DNA of 64,000 nt, taken from the NCBI RefSeq assembly GCF_009856605.1, contig NZ_CP047243.1, forward strand, positions 186,001 to 250,000. The letters are read 5' to 3'. Each line of letters starts with the position of its first letter. Positions within the stretch are counted from its first letter, which is position 1. The DNA is from Trichormus variabilis 0441 (GTDB lineage: Bacteria; Cyanobacteriota; Cyanobacteriia; Cyanobacteriales; Nostocaceae). The translations under genes and the position numbers were made by a program. The notes under the pieces were generated by a model. The model ran no database searches, had not been told where the DNA came from, and saw only the letters and a program-made list of their open reading frames with translations. Of the stretch, positions 60,611 through 64,000 are shown one piece after another.

Positions 60611-62293
60611 TTACGAATTACAAATTATCTTCCATTCGGTAATATTTCCTAATAGTCGTCCTTGGTAACGTTGGGATGGTACAGTTGGTCTACCAATATC
60701 CAGGCATTTACTGACTAAATAGGTTTCATTGAGATTAACCAACCAAGCAGAAGCAGCATCTCCTTGAGGTCCAATTCCAGTTTGACCGTTCCAATGTACT
60801 TGTTTCCAGAACTTGCTAGCAGCAATTTCATTAGCCGCACCCAATCCTTGATCCAAGATGCGATCAACTGTGGGATTGGTATAATTACTGTAGTTAGGGC
60901 GACCATTGGGTATACCCAGAGGACTACGGTAGAGGGAACGCAAATCTAGAGAACGTGTTGTTAAAGTATAGAACCAAGCGTCATGCTGGATGCGATGCTT
61001 CATCTGTTCCCAATAAGAACCCTCTGGTTTAATCTTGATACCCACTGGTTTGAGCATTTGGGCGATCGCCATTGCTAATCCTTGTTCATGGGGTAAACTT
61101 GCTGTGTAAAGCAAGGTAAATTCTGCTTCTATTCCTTGTCTATCCACCGTCCCATTACCGTTACTATCTCGCCATCCAGCTTCAGCCAGGATTTGTTTTG
61201 CTTTATTGATATCTGCATCAGCAATGGCTGGGGCTGGTTCTTGCCAAGGCGGCCCACCTGGATAACCATAAACACTAGACCCATAGCCCCACAAAATTGC
61301 ATCTACCAATTTCTGGCGGTTAATTGCGTAGTTGATTGCTTGGCGAATTCCTCGGTCTGATGTGACGTTATTTCCAGTGGGATAACCTTGAGCATTTTTT
61401 TGTCCTGTATCAGGGGCAAAAGGTAAGATCGTGACGGTATGATCTAACGTGGGAACTTGATATAGTTGCATTCCTTTTACAGAATGCTTCGCCAAGGGAT
61501 AGGGAATTTTGGCAATTTGAGCGCGACCTGATTTAGCAGCCGCAAAAGCAGCATCTCCTTGGGTGAATAAGAAAACAACACGCTTAATGCTGGGTTTGTT
61601 CCCGTAGTAATAAGGGTTAGCTTCTAATACGATTTGTTCTCCCTCTACCCACTGTACTAATTTGTAAGGGCCAGAACCAATGGGATTACGATTGTATGTC
61701 TTGCTGTGGGCGTGTTTGGGGACAATGCCTAAGCTAGCGAGTTTGTCAACAAAGATGACATTTGGTTTTTTGAGGTAGAATTTCACCTCGTAATCACCTG
61801 TAGCTACAGCTTTGTCTAGAAATTTTTCTAAACTTAATTCTGTGTCTTTGTTGAATGTGTAAGCAACATCTTCTGCTGTTAAGGGTTTTCCATCACTGAA
61901 GCGGACATCGGGGCGGATTTTTACTGTCCAGATTTTGCCATCGCTACTCAATTGATAGTCAACAGCTAAATCCATGACTAATCCTTGATTAATGTCACGC
62001 CTCAATAGACGACTTTGCAATAATGGATCGCTGTAACTATCCCAAGACCAACCATCGGTGGGATCAAATCCCTGGCGGAAATTAATGTATTCATGCCATC
62101 CTAAATCGATGACAATTTTATCTTGTGCAACAGAACGGGCTACTGCTGCGTTGAAATTTGTAGTATTTTGGCTACAGGCAGTTAGGCTTGTAAGTAAAAT
62201 TCCCCAAGTAGGCAAAGCCAGCTTTTTCATCTGTCGTTTTAGCGAATGAAATAAACCTGCTTTGGCAAGAGAAGTCAGTGAATATTTTTGCAT
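60611..62293 (-). CDS. Nickel/peptide-type ABC substrate-binding lipoprotein
   Basis: I take the ATG at 62293 (MQKYSLTSLAKAG); another ATG at 62227 (MKKLALPTWG) is as likely and gives a cleaner signal peptide, while the frame further up overlaps the TonB gene. The lipobox is LTAC in LTSLTACSQ. Family 5 binding-protein features are LAVDYQLSSDGKIWTVKIRPDVRFSDGKPLTAEDVAYTFN (in pieces), NPIGSGPYKLVQWVEGEQIVLEANPYY and QAINYAINRQKLVDAIL. It should bind a peptide, nickel complex or metallophore outside the inner membrane. It is the first ABC gene after the TonB receptor on the same strand. Confidence 0.9.
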   Translation of the reverse strand: MQKYSLTSLAKAGLFHSLKRQMKKLALPTWGILLTSLTACSQNTTNFNAAVARSVAQDKIVIDLGWHEYINFRQGFDPTDGWSWDSYSDPLLQSRLLRRDINQGLVMDLAVDYQLSSDGKIWTVKIRPDVRFSDGKPLTAEDVAYTFNKDTELSLEKFLDKAVATGDYEVKFYLKKPNVIFVDKLASLGIVPKHAHSKTYNRNPIGSGPYKLVQWVEGEQIVLEANPYYYGNKPSIKRVVFLFTQGDAAFAAAKSGRAQIAKIPYPLAKHSVKGMQLYQVPTLDHTVTILPFAPDTGQKNAQGYPTGNNVTSDRGIRQAINYAINRQKLVDAILWGYGSSVYGYPGGPPWQEPAPAIADADINKAKQILAEAGWRDSNGNGTVDRQGIEAEFTLLYTASLPHEQGLAMAIAQMLKPVGIKIKPEGSYWEQMKHRIQHDAWFYTLTTRSLDLRSLYRSPLGIPNGRPNYSNYTNPTVDRILDQGLGAANEIAASKFWKQVHWNGQTGIGPQGDAASAWLVNLNETYLVSKCLDIGRPTVPSQRYQGRLLGNITEWKIICNS

Positions 62294-62330
62294 AGCTTTT
62301 AAGTAAAAACAATCAATCAAACCTCCCCCA

Positions 62331-64000
62331 TCAAAATCTGTAGGAAAAACTACCAATGAGCGTAAATGGCTCTTGGGGATTAATTGATGTGCCATCAGTG
62401 GCATCATAATAATTAGTATCAAAGAGATTTTTGAAGTTTAGGCGTGCCTCAAACTGACGGCGGCGATAGAATAATGCTGCATCTGTACGGACGTATGAAG
62501 GTATGGTGATTGTATTAGGCAGTCCACCCTGGCGATCGCCTACATACACGATCCCCAAGCCTGCACCCAATCCTTGCAGATTGCCACTTTGAATTTCATA
62601 AGTTGTCCATAGACTAGCGCTATTGTAAGGGACATTCGGTAAGCGATCGCCTACAGGGATGCGATTATCCTCTGTCACCTGTGCATCGGTATAAGCATAA
62701 GTCAGAATCATTTTCCAGCCAGGTAAAATTTCCCCATTAATATCCAATTCAACCCCACGACTACGTTGCTCTCCCGTCTGAATTCTGGCAAAAGGGTCAG
62801 AGGAGTTTGGGTCTGTGGTAGCGACGTTCTGGCGTGTAATTTGGAATAGCGCCAGATTTGCTGACAGTCGCTGGTCTAAAAACTCTTGGCGAATTCCTAC
62901 CTCGTATTGCTCGGAAGTCACAGGTTTAAATTGTTCCCCATTGGAGTTTCTACCAAAGATTTGGGGTGTGAATGAGTTTGACCAGCTAGCATAAAGTGTT
63001 GTCGTATTGCCTGGCTGATAAACAATACCAAGTCTCGGTGAAAACTTACTATCACTTACTTCATTAATGCTAGTGTTTGTTTCGCGGTTTTCGTAGAAGC
63101 CATTGACATTATCAAAGCGCACTCCTGCTAGAATTTTCAAACTAGGCAGCACTTCAACAATATCCTGAAGGTAAATACCAAGGGTATCATCACCGTATGC
63201 CTCGTTAGAGTTCAGTGAAAGCGCTGCTGTTGGTCTAGCACCGTAGATTGGATTAAAGATATCGATGGGAGCGATCGGCGCACTAGAGAAGGTATAGGCA
63301 TACTCCAAGCGGGAGTAATCCACCCCAAAGAGTAGATTATGCCGCACAGAACCAGTATTGAACTTTCCTAAAATTTCGTTTCTCAGGGTCAGATTTTCCA
63401 GATCGTTAGTGCGTCTAGTGAACTGCCGATTCAATGTGCGACGATCTGCTTGCAGTCTACCACTACGAGTTGCTCCCTCGTCAAAAACATCTTGCCAAAG
63501 TGTATTAAATCCTAATCGATACTGCCAGTTATCACTAAACTCATGTGAAAATTCGAGTGAGAGTGAATGAGCAGTGAAATTTTCATTGGCTAAATCTGGT
63601 TCACCTAAATAGGTTTTAGGGGAGATTCGCAAAAATTCTGGCTCGGCTCTAAATGTTTCATCATCGGGGTAATCAGTGTTGAAATATTCATAATCAAAGC
63701 TCAGACTAGTACGTTGGCTGATATTCCAGGTCAAAGATGGCGCGACAAAAAAGCTTTTGTAGTTAAGGAAGTCACGAAAACTCCCCTGATTTTGATAAGC
63801 GACGTTCAGACGATACAGCAGCGATCGATTTTCTACTAATGGGCCTGTTAAATCGAGTTCACCACGATAAAAGTCGTAACTCCCAACAGTAGCTTTGACT
63901 TCATAACGTGGTTCGTCAAGGGGTTTTTTCGTCAAAATATTCACAATACCTGACTGAAAACCACCACCATACAAAGCCGCCGCCGGGCCTTTAAGTACCT
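62331..64000 (-). CDS. TonB-dependent receptor (partial, runs off right edge)
   Basis: The frame is open to the window edge; upstream codons read VLKGPAAALYGGGFQSGIVNILTKKP, the end of a TonB plug domain, so the signal peptide and first part of the plug lie outside. The remaining 555 or so residues are the beta barrel, with SFDYEYFNTDYPDDETFR, SFTPQIFGRNSNGEQFKPVTSEQYEVGIRQEFL (in pieces), and the C-terminal LFDTNYYDATDGTSINPQEPFTLIGSFSYRF. It imports a chelate across the outer membrane. The ABC importer genes follow within 40 bases, so the substrate is probably passed to them. Confidence 0.92.
   Translation of the reverse strand, partial: VLKGPAAALYGGGFQSGIVNILTKKPLDEPRYEVKATVGSYDFYRGELDLTGPLVENRSLLYRLNVAYQNQGSFRDFLNYKSFFVAPSLTWNISQRTSLSFDYEYFNTDYPDDETFRAEPEFLRISPKTYLGEPDLANENFTAHSLSLEFSHEFSDNWQYRLGFNTLWQDVFDEGATRSGRLQADRRTLNRQFTRRTNDLENLTLRNEILGKFNTGSVRHNLLFGVDYSRLEYAYTFSSAPIAPIDIFNPIYGARPTAALSLNSNEAYGDDTLGIYLQDIVEVLPSLKILAGVRFDNVNGFYENRETNTSINEVSDSKFSPRLGIVYQPGNTTTLYASWSNSFTPQIFGRNSNGEQFKPVTSEQYEVGIRQEFLDQRLSANLALFQITRQNVATTDPNSSDPFARIQTGEQRSRGVELDINGEILPGWKMILTYAYTDAQVTEDNRIPVGDRLPNVPYNSASLWTTYEIQSGNLQGLGAGLGIVYVGDRQGGLPNTITIPSYVRTDAALFYRRRQFEARLNFKNLFDTNYYDATDGTSINPQEPFTLIGSFSYRF

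Overview
The window looks like a chromosomal segment of a filamentous, probably heterocyst-forming cyanobacterium of the Nostocales (Nostoc/Anabaena type). The evidence is the dense scatter of HIP1 octamers (GCGATCGC), Nostoc-style intergenic repeats (the TTCGCGAAGCG/ACGCTACGC palindrome, GCAGGGG tandem units, AGTCATT heptamers), an SLH-domain porin, a TonB receptor with an AMIN domain, a deoxyhypusine-synthase-like homospermidine synthase (speY) and a kdpABGC operon with kinase-less KdpD proteins. No rRNA, tRNA or CRISPR array was seen.

Layout. (1) 1-2.75 kb: the end of a ferric-chelate ABC importer (binding protein, permease, ATPase). (2) 3.2-6.7 kb: a small membrane protein, ornithine aminotransferase (rocD) and speY. 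(3) 7.2-29.6 kb: a metal and respiration island with feoA-feoA-feoB-feoC, hypB, two cydAB quinol oxidase gene pairs facing each other, a heme-copper oxidase operon without CuA ligands (ARTO type; two DUF2231 proteins, coxB, coxA, coxC and a GMC oxidoreductase), a BlaI-type repressor with an M56 membrane protease (petR/petP type), an MFS transporter and a TonB-dependent receptor. (4) 29.9-33 kb: a mobile-element module with a 487-bp inverted-repeat element, a broken antitoxin-like gene, two unknown genes and a tyrosine recombinase. (5) 33-54 kb: a potassium and osmotic-stress island. It holds two short KdpD proteins, a hybrid histidine kinase, a pentapeptide protein, a TrkA_C protein, a YnfA-like protein, a glycosyltransferase-like protein, an SLH porin, a Ser/Thr kinase and kdpC-G-B-A, with a histidine kinase/NarL regulator pair transcribed divergently from kdpA. 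(6) 54-57.1 kb: a second copy of the inverted-repeat element, a CoiA/GIY-YIG protein and a truncated IS transposase. (7) 57.2-64 kb: a nickel/peptide-type ABC importer operon behind a second TonB receptor that runs off the right edge.

The most striking signal is a repeated 22-23 bp sequence, TTTGACA-N3-TGTCTTTTGACA. Seven copies with few mismatches, one weaker copy and extra half-sites occur only between about 6.8 and 29.6 kb. They lie upstream of feoA, cydA, the TonB receptor and the petR/petP pair, in the cox/petR intergenic region, and in front of a terminator-like hairpin between the two convergent cydAB operons. I infer one local regulon, most simply controlled by the BlaI-type repressor and its protease. 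PetR/PetP of Synechocystis is a copper-responsive pair, so the genes under these sites (copper-free cytochrome bd, ARTO, ferrous iron uptake, an iron/copper-type TonB receptor) would form a copper/iron/respiration switch. A second shared motif (GTTTA-N8/9-TAAAC) lies upstream of kdpA and upstream of the TrkA_C gene and may define a potassium regulon. All names come from reading motifs and gene order; no database search was run.
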